Assembly: GCA_028712475.1 (NCBI GenBank)
Contig: JAQTQB010000002.1
Coordinates: forward strand, 496,001 to 560,000
DNA length: 64,000 nucleotides
Source: Verrucomicrobiales bacterium
GTDB lineage: Bacteria; Verrucomicrobiota; Verrucomicrobiia; Limisphaerales; UBA11358
Direction: 5' to 3'
The notes beneath the pieces were generated by a model. It saw only the letters and a list, made by a program, of their open reading frames with translations, had not been told where the DNA came from and searched no databases. The position numbers were made by a program, and so were the translations under genes. Position 1 is the first letter of the stretch, and the number at the start of each line of letters is the position of its first letter. This document shows positions 35,963-45,096 of the stretch, in pieces.

Positions 35963-36616
35963 TCAAACTTCGCCTATCATCAAAATATCGGACGCCGGGA
36001 AAGTCGCCAGGCTGTCGGCGCGCGCGGTGGCACGCGGATCGGTGGCGGCTGAACCAACCGCCAGCACGCGCATTCCGGCCCGCAACGCTCCCTCCACCCC
36101 AACCGCGGCGTCCTCGATGACGAGACATTCCGCCGGCGGCAGGCCGACTTGGTGCGCGGCTTTGAGAAAAATTTCCGGGCTGGGTTTTGTCTCGCGGATG
36201 TCGTTGCCGGTGACGACGGCATCAAATGTGTCCGTCAGACCAACCCGCTCCAGAATCGTCCAGGTGTTCTTGCTGGAGGAGGCGATGGCAATTTTAATGT
36301 GGCGGTCTTTAAGCCCGGCGATGACCGCCGGCACGCCCGGCAGCAAGTCTCCCGGGACGAGGGTTTGAATCAAGGCTCGGTAATACTCGTTCTTGCGTTC
36401 CGCCAGCGCATGTTTTTCCCCGTCACTGCGGCGACGGCTGTCCCGCTCCAGCAAAATCTCCAGGCTCTGCTGGCGGCTGACGCCGCGAAGGCGCTCATTG
36501 ACCTGCCGGTCAAACGGGACGGCTTCCTCATCCGCCAGCCGCTGCCAGCCCTGATAATGAAATTCATCGGTGGAAACGATGACCCCGTCGAGATCGAAAA
36601 TAACAGCGCGAATCAT
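35963..36616 (-). CDS. pgmB: Beta-phosphoglucomutase-type HAD phosphatase
   Basis: 217 residues, HAD subfamily IA with a cap domain. FDLDGVIVSTDEFHYQGWQRLA carries the nucleophile Asp and general acid Asp; ERLRGVSRQQSLEILL is the beta-PGM cap signature; SSSKN and VIEDAAVGVEGALRAGM follow. It turns beta-glucose-1-phosphate into glucose-6-phosphate. It lies 10 bases after the GH65 gene, a classic phosphorylase/PgmB pair. Confidence 0.9.
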   Translation of the reverse strand: MIRAVIFDLDGVIVSTDEFHYQGWQRLADEEAVPFDRQVNERLRGVSRQQSLEILLERDSRRRSDGEKHALAERKNEYYRALIQTLVPGDLLPGVPAVIAGLKDRHIKIAIASSSKNTWTILERVGLTDTFDAVVTGNDIRETKPSPEIFLKAAHQVGLPPAECLVIEDAAVGVEGALRAGMRVLAVGSAATDPRATARADSLATFPASDILMIGEV

Positions 36617-36625
36617 TTGTCCTTT

Positions 36626-38968
36626 TCAAGCCAGACGTTGCACATCGGGCAGTTCGGTTGGGTTGCGGAGAACGGTTGTTCGTCCCCGATAACGGATGGC
36701 GACTTCACTGCGCGCCGGCAGCGTCACCGTCACTTCCTGTGCGGTGATCCGCAGACGCAACTGCAGTCCCCGGTAAATCAGCGGCAATTCGACTGCCCGC
36801 CACGTCACCGGCAGGGACGGTTCGATGCTCACCTGCCCGGGCGTGATCCGCACGCCGGCAAAGCCCTCGACCACGGCCCGATAGGTGGCACCGTGGCAGG
36901 CGGTATGCAGTCCGTTCGCAGTCTCTTTTTTGATGTCATCCAAGTCCATCCGGCTTCCCAGGAAAAACAGCCGCTCCGCTTCTTCCTGCCGGCCCGCCCG
37001 GAGGGCCGCCAACGCGCAGGTGCCGGGAGACAGGCTGGAAAAGTGAAGTGTTCTCCGGCTGTAATAATCGTAACTGGCGCGGATAATTTCCGGCGTAAAC
37101 TGATCTGGAACCAGCACGAGCAACAGCACGGCATCGGCCTGCTTGATGAGCTGCGTGGTGGTGGCATGCGCCTGCAACGCATCTTCCTGCTCGGTCTGGG
37201 GAAGACCCCTGCCAACATCCCCCGCCGGATAAACGGGCAATCCCCGCTCGTTGGTGGCGGCAACGGTCAGGTCAAGCAGTTGGAAATATCCGGCAAATTG
37301 TTCAATCACGTTGGCGCGGAGTTCGGGCAGATGAATTCCTTCGCCGACACGCGTCAACTCCTCGATTTCAACGTCGGTGAGCGCATTCAGGCGACGCACG
37401 TCAAATTGCTGTTTCGGCGTGGCGTTCCGGTAAAATTCGGCGAACTGCCGGAAAATGAGTTTCGTCAGGAAATTGGTGTAGTAGTTGTCGTCAACGTGCC
37501 GGTGATACTCGTCGGGACCCATGATGCTGCGAAGATGATACTGTGAGGCGTTCGGCGGATTGCAGGCCCGCAAAAAACTTCGCCAGAATCGCAAGGCCTC
37601 GACAATCAGCGGGCTTAATCGGGTCACAAAAAACGCCGTGTCGCCGGTGTAACGAAGATGCTCAAGACACGCATAAGCCACATCTGACACAATGTGGTAT
37701 TGCTCGAGGATTTCCCGGACATGAATGGTGCCGTCCGCACGCACAATGTTGCGGATGCCTTCTTCCCCCACGGAGTCAGATTGCCAGGGCCAGAGACAGC
37801 CTTCAAAGCCGGCGGCGCGGGCGCGCGTCTTCGCACGGTCAAGTGTCCTCGCCCGGAAATCGAGCAGATTGCGCGCAACCCCCGGCGCGGTGTGCAGGTA
37901 GAAGGGCAGCAGGTAAATCTCGGTGTCCCAGAAATAGTGGCCGCCGTAGCGTTCGTTGGTGAGACCCTTGGCGCCAATGGAAAAGTCCGACCGCGTCTCG
38001 TGCCCCAGCCCGAGCAACTGGAAGATGTTGAAACGGACGGCCAAATCAGCCTGCTCATCGCCTTCGATAACAATGCCCGCGCCTTGCCAGCGATGCTGCA
38101 ACTGGGCGGCGGATCGTGACCACTCTTCGTCGAAGCCGGCGGCCTTCATGCGTTCCAACCGGGCAACGACTTCCTGGCGCAGCGTCGCGGGCGCAAATGA
38201 CCGTCCGTCGGCTACCACAAAATACTTTGTCACCGTCAGCGGCACGTCTTCCTGTGCCGGTAATTCCACCTGCTCGCGCATCACCTCGCCCCGGAGACGG
38301 CGCTGGCGCAAGGGGGCGTGGTTGCCGGACACGACCAGACAGGTGGCAAGATCCACCGGCAATCCGGTGTCGCGCAGAATTACCCTGCAAGTTAGATTCT
38401 CCTCATATTGATCGTTGAAGCCGCCCAGCGTGTAATGTTTGACCGCCTCGTCGTAGTGGTAACTTCCCTCGCGGCTTAACCGCGACGCGTCGAATGCGGT
38501 GTGAATGCGGAGTGTGCCGCTGAAGTTCAACGGGGTGACAACCCATTGGATCGCGCCGCAATGCTGGTCGGCAAAACTGACGTAGCGGATGCTGTCCACG
38601 CGAATGCGCCGGCCTGCATTGGTGCAATACACGATCGTGCGATGCACCGCCGCGCGCTCCATATCCAGCCTCCGTTCGTAGGACTCGATTTTCGTCTCCG
38701 CCGGATTGAGGACGCTGCCGTCCACTTCCACGGACATCTGCAGGAAGGCCGGGAAATTTACGATCTCCGGGACAAGGCACTCCGACTTGTCAAACAGCCC
38801 CGCGATATACAAACCCGGCAATGACCCGGCGGGATCCTCATCTTCGACCCCGCGCAATCCTAGATAAGTGTTGCTGAGAGTCAGGAGACTTTCGCGCTGG
38901 TTGAGTTGATCCGGTTCAAACCGGTCAAATACAACTTGGTTGCGTAGATGGATCATGGATTGGGTCAT
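36626..38968 (-). CDS. GH65 disaccharide phosphorylase (maltose/kojibiose/trehalose type)
   Basis: 780 residues with the usual GH65 layout: an N-terminal beta-sandwich (FDRFEPDQLNQRESLLTLSNTYLGLRG), an (alpha/alpha)6 barrel with SIGAKGLTNERYGGHYFWDTEIYLLPF and the general acid Glu in IMGPDEYHRHVDDNYYTNFL, then a small C-terminal sheet. No signal peptide, so it acts in the cytoplasm. It releases beta-glucose-1-phosphate by phosphorolysis; which alpha-glucoside is used cannot be read by eye. Confidence 0.9.
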   Translation of the reverse strand: MTQSMIHLRNQVVFDRFEPDQLNQRESLLTLSNTYLGLRGVEDEDPAGSLPGLYIAGLFDKSECLVPEIVNFPAFLQMSVEVDGSVLNPAETKIESYERRLDMERAAVHRTIVYCTNAGRRIRVDSIRYVSFADQHCGAIQWVVTPLNFSGTLRIHTAFDASRLSREGSYHYDEAVKHYTLGGFNDQYEENLTCRVILRDTGLPVDLATCLVVSGNHAPLRQRRLRGEVMREQVELPAQEDVPLTVTKYFVVADGRSFAPATLRQEVVARLERMKAAGFDEEWSRSAAQLQHRWQGAGIVIEGDEQADLAVRFNIFQLLGLGHETRSDFSIGAKGLTNERYGGHYFWDTEIYLLPFYLHTAPGVARNLLDFRARTLDRAKTRARAAGFEGCLWPWQSDSVGEEGIRNIVRADGTIHVREILEQYHIVSDVAYACLEHLRYTGDTAFFVTRLSPLIVEALRFWRSFLRACNPPNASQYHLRSIMGPDEYHRHVDDNYYTNFLTKLIFRQFAEFYRNATPKQQFDVRRLNALTDVEIEELTRVGEGIHLPELRANVIEQFAGYFQLLDLTVAATNERGLPVYPAGDVGRGLPQTEQEDALQAHATTTQLIKQADAVLLLVLVPDQFTPEIIRASYDYYSRRTLHFSSLSPGTCALAALRAGRQEEAERLFFLGSRMDLDDIKKETANGLHTACHGATYRAVVEGFAGVRITPGQVSIEPSLPVTWRAVELPLIYRGLQLRLRITAQEVTVTLPARSEVAIRYRGRTTVLRNPTELPDVQRLA

Positions 38969-39045
38969 GGATTTGCAGCCGCACGCCGGAATTCACCGGG
39001 AAGCGGGGTGCAATATTTGATCGTGTCAGAGAGCCAGAAACCCTC

Positions 39046-40179
39046 TCAACGCTTCGGGGCATTTGTTAACCCCAGTCCTCTTTTCGTCAGCTCGTTTTGT
39101 TCCGCTGGAGATAAAGTTCCCCCGGCGAATGAAGTGGCGATGAGCAGACTGATTTTAGGCTTCTGCAAAGCGGTATCGTAAAACAGCCCAAAGCGGTTTT
39201 CCGGGATTTCCTTTTTCGGCTCGTCACACAGCTCATAGAAAATAACCGCTTCAACTTTCGCCACCTTTTGATTGACGAGCCCTCTCAAGTGCTTGTCCAG
39301 GCTGCGGAAACCAAGTTCGGTCATTGGAGCTTCAGCCCGATTTTCGTAATTAGTCCCCGGGTGAACGGCATCGCCCGAATATATTTCACCGCTATTGAAT
39401 TCATTGATGACAATCGGCTTGTTGAATTTTGCGAGCTGCCCCAAAGGTCCACCCGGGCCATACCAAGAGTCTTGATCAAGCGGCGTATGCTTTTCCCATG
39501 GGTAGATATGATATCCAACGACATCAAAAATGACGCCCTGTTGTTGCATGAAGGACAAAAATCCGAAGCTTCGATCCGTTGTTCCCAGAATGATTCGGAG
39601 TGGCAGATGGGATGTTTTTCTCACCTCATCAATGGCCCGGGAAATACCCCGGAGCGCCGCTGCCTGCATCCGCCCCACCGGAACATCATAGTCACTGGCA
39701 GCTTGTCCGGTTGATCCTTCAACTTTAATGTTCGGATAGAGCGAAACCTCATTTTGGAGTTCATAATCCTGCACCAAATCTTTCGTGCGCTCGATCTGGG
39801 GTTTTGTCTGCGCGTAGGCGGTTGCTTCCACTTCCACCAGGCTCGCGTTGGTGTCGTGCTGGCGGGCCTGATCCCGGGCAAAAGTGGTAAACAAGATCGC
39901 TTCGATTTTTATATTTTTTGCCTTATAAGCTTCTGCGGCATTCCTAAATCTGGCTAGTTCAAGGGGATCATTTCCCCAGAGATCCATTCTGACACATTTC
40001 AAATTACGCTGGGTAAGCTTGTCGGCTAAATCTCGACTGCCACTGGTATGAACATTAACCCCCCATTGAATGGCATTGGTGGCGGGTTCGGCTGACGCCG
40101 AAAGCAAAAGGCCAAGCGTCAGTGAAGTTAAAGCGCACCACGATTTGATGTGTGTTTGAACGGCTGAATGATGAGTCAT
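39046..40179 (-). CDS. Secreted clan GH-A glycoside hydrolase
   Basis: 377 residues from ATG 40179, with a signal peptide (IKSWCALTSLTLGLLLSASA). Barrel features include WGVNVHTSG, a candidate acid/base Glu in YELQNEVSLY, DVVGYHIYPWEK and a nucleophile-like Glu in KPIVINEFNSGE. The pattern fits clan A (GH5/GH39/GH53-like) without a secure family. It resembles the glycosidases at 47081, 53398, 60655 and 62040 in this window. Confidence 0.78.
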   Translation of the reverse strand: MTHHSAVQTHIKSWCALTSLTLGLLLSASAEPATNAIQWGVNVHTSGSRDLADKLTQRNLKCVRMDLWGNDPLELARFRNAAEAYKAKNIKIEAILFTTFARDQARQHDTNASLVEVEATAYAQTKPQIERTKDLVQDYELQNEVSLYPNIKVEGSTGQAASDYDVPVGRMQAAALRGISRAIDEVRKTSHLPLRIILGTTDRSFGFLSFMQQQGVIFDVVGYHIYPWEKHTPLDQDSWYGPGGPLGQLAKFNKPIVINEFNSGEIYSGDAVHPGTNYENRAEAPMTELGFRSLDKHLRGLVNQKVAKVEAVIFYELCDEPKKEIPENRFGLFYDTALQKPKISLLIATSFAGGTLSPAEQNELTKRGLGLTNAPKR

Positions 40180-40193
40180 AATTTTTCTTGTTG

Positions 40194-42215
40194 TTATTGT
40201 TTTTGACATTGCACGGCGATCTCGGGAACCGGGCCGGAAGGCACCGCTGGCTGGCCCGGCAAAGTGAAGGGTTCCTTCCGCATCAGCGGCCGCCACCAGA
40301 ACCAATACATGCCCGCCACGCCCACGAGGAAAAACGGCAGCGTCAGCCAGAAGGCCCGGTAGGATTTGATCACCAACTGCATTGGCAGCAGAAACAACGT
40401 CACCTGCCAGAGCAGCGCGAACGGGACCGTGATCATGTCGGTGCGGTTCTCACGGTCGATCGCCACCCGGTCCGCGCCTTGAAATTCTTTGCGGAGCGGT
40501 CCCCAGAAACCAAAAGGCCGGGTGGTCCGGTAAAATTTTTGCAACACCGGCATCGGTGTCGGAGCCGTGAGCAGCGAACCGACAATCGTGCCGAAAAACG
40601 ACAGCGAGGTCATCAGGAGGAACTGCGTCGTCTCGGGCATCTGCGGATAGAAGCTGCGTTGCAGCACGGCCCCCACGCCACCCAAGATATAGCCGCCGCA
40701 CATGCCCCAGGCGTTGCAGCGCCACCAGTAAAGCCTCAACGCCAATGGCGCGAGTTGTCCGGCCGTCATGCTCATGATGATCCAACCCCACAGATCATTG
40801 ATGCTCTTGGCCGCCACGCCAAAATAGAAAGCCACCATGACGATGCCCAGGGTGGAGGCATAGGAAGCGAAAATCAGCTCCCGATTGGCGGCCTTGGGGC
40901 GGAGAAAATTCTGGTAAATGTCCTTCACAAAAAATCCGCTGGCGATATTCACAAAGCCGTTCTTGCAGGACATCATCGCCGCAAACATCGCCACGACCAG
41001 AATGCCCTTCAATCCGGTCGGCACCATGTTGAGCAGCACGGCGGGAAGAATTTGCTCCGGGTTGACCGTTCCATTAACGCCAACCAGGGGGAGCTTGCCG
41101 CGCCAGTCCGGTCCCAACAACGTCTGCAGGCCGTTGATCAAGTCCGCCGGTTGCTTCGTCGGTGCGTTGATGATGCTGGAGGTCAGGTTGTGCCAGTAGG
41201 CCGGTTCGGTGTTCGGATAATGCGTCCGCACCAGTTCCGCCGTCCGCTGAATCACGGTTGCGTCGGGATAAATCGCATGCACCATGTAAATGCCCATCAC
41301 CGCGAATCCGATCATCAACGGCCAGCGAAACATCACCGTCACCCCTTGCAGCATGGATAACAGCCCGCAATCCCGGTCGCTCCGCGCCCCGAAATAACGC
41401 TGGTCGGCGCCCTGCCCCAGACCGCCGATGACATTCCGCAGCAGATAGAACGCCGCGATCATGATGAGCGGTGAATACGTTTCATAACCGGGCGGCATTG
41501 GCGTATGCCAGGCGGGTTGCGTGTTGATCCAGTCCGCATTGCCAGTCACCGCCTGTGCCGTTATCGCCAGGCTCGCGCTGTCCGGCACCAGCATCCACGC
41601 CATGCTGGCGATGACGAAACAGGAGAAGATCATAATGACCCCCTGCACCAGATCGGTCAGCACCACGCCATAGAAACCCGATCCCATCGTGTAGAGCGTC
41701 GAGACGGCCACCAGCACCAGCGTCGTGGCCATCGGCGGGAACGGAAAAAACATGCCGAGGAACAGGCTCGCGCCCCGGATCAGGTAGGCCAGAAACATCA
41801 CACAGCTGATGATATTGATGGCCGCCGACAACAGCCGCAGGCCTTCTGCCGACTTGCCCTCGCCAAAACGAAAGGTCATCCACTCCGCCAGCGTCATGCA
41901 ACCGGAACGCCGATGCCATTTGCCCGCATAGGCAATCAGGAAGGCCAGCACCAGCACCGCACCGCCGCGAAACTCGATGTAAAGCCCGCGCGGTCCGAGC
42001 ATGTAAAGAAACGACGTGATGATCATTGTTCCCGTGAGATCAAACCAGTTGGCCATGCCGGCAATGCCGAGCAGATACCACGGCAGCGTGCGCCCGCCGA
42101 GGAAGTAGTGATCCAGGCTGCCGCTGGCCCTCCGCGTCATCAGCAATCCGGCAATCAGACTTAAGCCGAGGTAGCCAATGATTATGGTGTAATCAAGAAC
42201 CGCTAGTTGGTGCAT
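40194..42215 (-). CDS. Sodium:solute symporter (SSS family)
   Basis: 673 residues with about 13-14 transmembrane helices. SSS hallmarks are YFLGGRTLPWYLLGIAGMANWFDLTGTMIITSF, a cytoplasmic CMTLAEWMTFRFG segment and MGSGFYGVVLTDLVQG. It is the only sugar importer in the glycosidase locus and sits between a secreted glycosidase and the cytoplasmic GH38, so it probably imports the oligo- or monosaccharides released outside. Confidence 0.9.
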   Translation of the reverse strand: MHQLAVLDYTIIIGYLGLSLIAGLLMTRRASGSLDHYFLGGRTLPWYLLGIAGMANWFDLTGTMIITSFLYMLGPRGLYIEFRGGAVLVLAFLIAYAGKWHRRSGCMTLAEWMTFRFGEGKSAEGLRLLSAAINIISCVMFLAYLIRGASLFLGMFFPFPPMATTLVLVAVSTLYTMGSGFYGVVLTDLVQGVIMIFSCFVIASMAWMLVPDSASLAITAQAVTGNADWINTQPAWHTPMPPGYETYSPLIMIAAFYLLRNVIGGLGQGADQRYFGARSDRDCGLLSMLQGVTVMFRWPLMIGFAVMGIYMVHAIYPDATVIQRTAELVRTHYPNTEPAYWHNLTSSIINAPTKQPADLINGLQTLLGPDWRGKLPLVGVNGTVNPEQILPAVLLNMVPTGLKGILVVAMFAAMMSCKNGFVNIASGFFVKDIYQNFLRPKAANRELIFASYASTLGIVMVAFYFGVAAKSINDLWGWIIMSMTAGQLAPLALRLYWWRCNAWGMCGGYILGGVGAVLQRSFYPQMPETTQFLLMTSLSFFGTIVGSLLTAPTPMPVLQKFYRTTRPFGFWGPLRKEFQGADRVAIDRENRTDMITVPFALLWQVTLFLLPMQLVIKSYRAFWLTLPFFLVGVAGMYWFWWRPLMRKEPFTLPGQPAVPSGPVPEIAVQCQKQ

Positions 42216-42287
42216 AATTTTCTATGTGAATTGGTTCGATCATTTTACCGCGCTCCGGTGATATGAGTTGGAGAGCCGCCGGAAAAA

Positions 42288-45074
42288 TCATTTCATTTTC
42301 TTGGCGATGAATCGCAGCGTGACAATTTCCTTCGGCTTCAGCGTGGTCTTGAACGTGCCCGCGAAAGCTGTCGGACGGCCCTGCGGTCGGCTCTCAAAAT
42401 TTACGCGTTGAGCATAGTGCGGTTGCGTCACCCCACGCGGACGACCGCTGAAATCGAGCCGGGTTGCAGCGGCTTTCGTCTGCGGATTGAACAGCCGGAT
42501 CTCCAACGCCCCTCCGGCTTCCCGCACGCTGGTGATCACGACGCCACCCGTCAGCGAAAGGAAGGCGGATTGCGGCGGCAATGTTGTTTTGCCGCGATAG
42601 ATGGCGACATCGGCGGCGCTCATCTGCACGTCACGCACGCCGGCGGCAAGACGCACGCCCAAATCGCACAACCGCGCGCGGTCCGCCGCGCCTTGAAACG
42701 GCACGAGCCAGTAATCAAAGCGCAGTTCACCCTGCAACTCGCCCTCGGGTTCGCCATCGGTGAACACCGTGCGGCGGGTGGCACGAAAGAGTGTGAGCGC
42801 CAGTGGCCGCTCCGGCAAATCGCGCACGCAGCTTTCCAGCAGGCCGCTCGACACGACGGCCAGTCCGCGCCGCGCATCCGATACCGCCGTCCAGCTTTGT
42901 TGCGGACGCGGCTCAACCGAAAGTTCGCGTCCAAGATGATTGTCCGCCGGCAGCGCGATGTCGCGCTCCACCACATCGAACGCGCCGTCGGCCAGATAGG
43001 TGCTGGCTTTGACGCCCGTCGGGAACAGCACGCGCAGCCGGTGATCCTTGGCGAAGTTTTTTACGGTCGTGTTGATCTCCAGCCGGTCGCAACCGCGTCG
43101 GAGCGTGATGAGATTATCCACCACAAGATCGCTGAACTCTTCCGCCCGCACCATGCGGTCAAACTTGAACTCCACCGGCACGCGCAACACCGTGCGCACG
43201 CGGAAGCGGCATTGCAGCGGGCCGTTCTGTAGCAACGCGACATCAGCCCCGGCAGCGGTTGAAACAAAAGTTTGATCGTTCATCGCCTGGCCGTGATACC
43301 AGCCGTCGCCGATGTCCGCGATGTCCTCAAAGGTCAGGAGGCGCGAGTAAGTCTGGCCCGTCCGCTGGTCGGTGAGCGTCAGCGAGCCATTGCTCTCCAC
43401 CGTGACGGCGAGGAATTCATTGGCCATCGAGCGCTCGCTCGTGGCGAGGCCCGGCGTTTCCGGATGGCGCGTGGGCAAGATGATCTCGGGCACAATCTCG
43501 TCCTTGGGCGGCATCGCCCCTTCGCGCACCGTGAGCGTGGTGTAGCCAAGCGCTGGCACCGCCAATTCCAGGCAGACGGTAATGTCGTTCGTCTTGTAGG
43601 TCTGTGGAAACTTGGTGGGACGGATGCGCGTCTTGGTGCGGTTCAACGCCTGGGCGAGCCGTTGATAAGGCAGCTCCTTGCCCGTGTCATCAAACACCCG
43701 GAAACCGGGCTTGAGTTCAAAGCCGAAACCCTCCTGAAAGCACTGCCATTCCGCCGGGATCTGCAAGGTGAGTTCCACCGGTTCGTTCAACTCGCGCGGC
43801 AGCGGGTTGGCCACCAGCACGCGCAATTCCCTGGGCGCAACCTCGCCCGCCACCGCCGCCGTCAACGTGCGCAGCGATTCCGTGGTCTGCCGAGCCGCAA
43901 TCTGCCGGCTCTGGGCGAAGCGGAATTTCATGTCCTCATGCACCGCGTCAATGCTGCAGCCGCAGATGGAATCGTGTGGATGATTCATCAGCAGCCAGCG
44001 CCACGCGACCTCAAGATAGCCCTGGGGATATTCGTGTCCGGCCAGCGCCTTCGCGACCGCGCCGAACGGCTCGGCCCAGTGACAAAGTTGCGTCTGACAA
44101 TCCGCATTGGCCTGCTTGATCCACACCCGGCTCGACAGCACACTCGGGATGAGCCAGCTCCCATCCTGAATTTGCGGAGCGCGGCCTGTATCACGCAACT
44201 CGCCCCGGACCACGTCCGTGATTTTATCAGCGTGCAGCAGCATGTCATCCAGATACGCATCGAGGGTGCTGTGATTAATTTCGTAAGGAAATTCCGCCCC
44301 GGCCTTCTGGGCGAACATCAACTGGTAATGTTCCGTGTCGTATTCCAGATGGTCGCCGCCGTCAAAAACAATCAGCGGCGGCAGCGTGGCGCGCGCCGCC
44401 TCTTTGTCCAGGAACGCCTTCAAATCCTTGCGCCCGCGCTCCACTTCGAACGGCATATCCGGCTGTGTAATGCGGCGGACATCGGCACCATAGTCGCAAT
44501 AACCGTTCCGGCCAAACCGGTAGCACGGCAGCCGCGTGCCATCGCTGCCTTCCCAGAGAAAATGCGCCGTCTTGCGCGGCGCGAGACCGCGCCAGATAAA
44601 GCCGCCCTTGATGCCAAACCCGGCCAGTAGCTGCGGCAACTGCCCGATGTGGCCAAACAGGTCGCAGACGAATCCCGCGTCCGACGGCACACCGCCATAT
44701 TGCCGTGCGACCTCGCGGCCCAGGCGCAGGTTGCGAACCAGCGCCTCGCCGGAGACGAGCCACTCATCCGGCAGCACAAACCACGGCCCAATTTTCAACT
44801 TGTCGGTGCGGGCAAACTCTTCCACTTGGGCACGCCGCTCGGGTCGGATTTCCAAATAATCGTCCAACAGAATGGACTGGCCATCGGTCGTGAACGGCCC
44901 TTTGAGCCTGCCCGCCGCAAGGTCGTCCAGCGTGCGATCCAGCAATGCGACCAGCCGCTGCCGGTAATCCTGGAACGTCTGATACCATTCGCGATCCCAA
45001 TGCGTGCTAAGAACGTAATGAACTTTTCTAGGCGGTGCGGTGATGCTTTTCAGGGCCATTTCTTTGCGGATCAT
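42288..45074 (-). CDS. GH38 alpha-mannosidase
   Basis: 928 residues (start 45074, or Met six codons in at 45059). The GH38 zinc site and catalytic core are visible: VLSTHWDREWYQTFQDYR, FTTDGQSILLDDYLE and the nucleophile Asp in VCDLFGHIGQLPQLL, plus NHPHDSICGCSIDAVHEDM. The C-terminal half is the family's beta-sandwich region. No signal peptide is seen, so it is probably cytoplasmic. It would remove alpha-mannosyl residues from imported glycans. Confidence 0.93.
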   Translation of the reverse strand: MIRKEMALKSITAPPRKVHYVLSTHWDREWYQTFQDYRQRLVALLDRTLDDLAAGRLKGPFTTDGQSILLDDYLEIRPERRAQVEEFARTDKLKIGPWFVLPDEWLVSGEALVRNLRLGREVARQYGGVPSDAGFVCDLFGHIGQLPQLLAGFGIKGGFIWRGLAPRKTAHFLWEGSDGTRLPCYRFGRNGYCDYGADVRRITQPDMPFEVERGRKDLKAFLDKEAARATLPPLIVFDGGDHLEYDTEHYQLMFAQKAGAEFPYEINHSTLDAYLDDMLLHADKITDVVRGELRDTGRAPQIQDGSWLIPSVLSSRVWIKQANADCQTQLCHWAEPFGAVAKALAGHEYPQGYLEVAWRWLLMNHPHDSICGCSIDAVHEDMKFRFAQSRQIAARQTTESLRTLTAAVAGEVAPRELRVLVANPLPRELNEPVELTLQIPAEWQCFQEGFGFELKPGFRVFDDTGKELPYQRLAQALNRTKTRIRPTKFPQTYKTNDITVCLELAVPALGYTTLTVREGAMPPKDEIVPEIILPTRHPETPGLATSERSMANEFLAVTVESNGSLTLTDQRTGQTYSRLLTFEDIADIGDGWYHGQAMNDQTFVSTAAGADVALLQNGPLQCRFRVRTVLRVPVEFKFDRMVRAEEFSDLVVDNLITLRRGCDRLEINTTVKNFAKDHRLRVLFPTGVKASTYLADGAFDVVERDIALPADNHLGRELSVEPRPQQSWTAVSDARRGLAVVSSGLLESCVRDLPERPLALTLFRATRRTVFTDGEPEGELQGELRFDYWLVPFQGAADRARLCDLGVRLAAGVRDVQMSAADVAIYRGKTTLPPQSAFLSLTGGVVITSVREAGGALEIRLFNPQTKAAATRLDFSGRPRGVTQPHYAQRVNFESRPQGRPTAFAGTFKTTLKPKEIVTLRFIAKKMK

Positions 45075-45096
45075 AATTTGTTTGTCATAGTCTCAA

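Noticed and set aside
43272-44630. Plus-strand open frame of 452 codons
   Set aside because: Antisense to the GH38 gene, which has its catalytic motifs in order.
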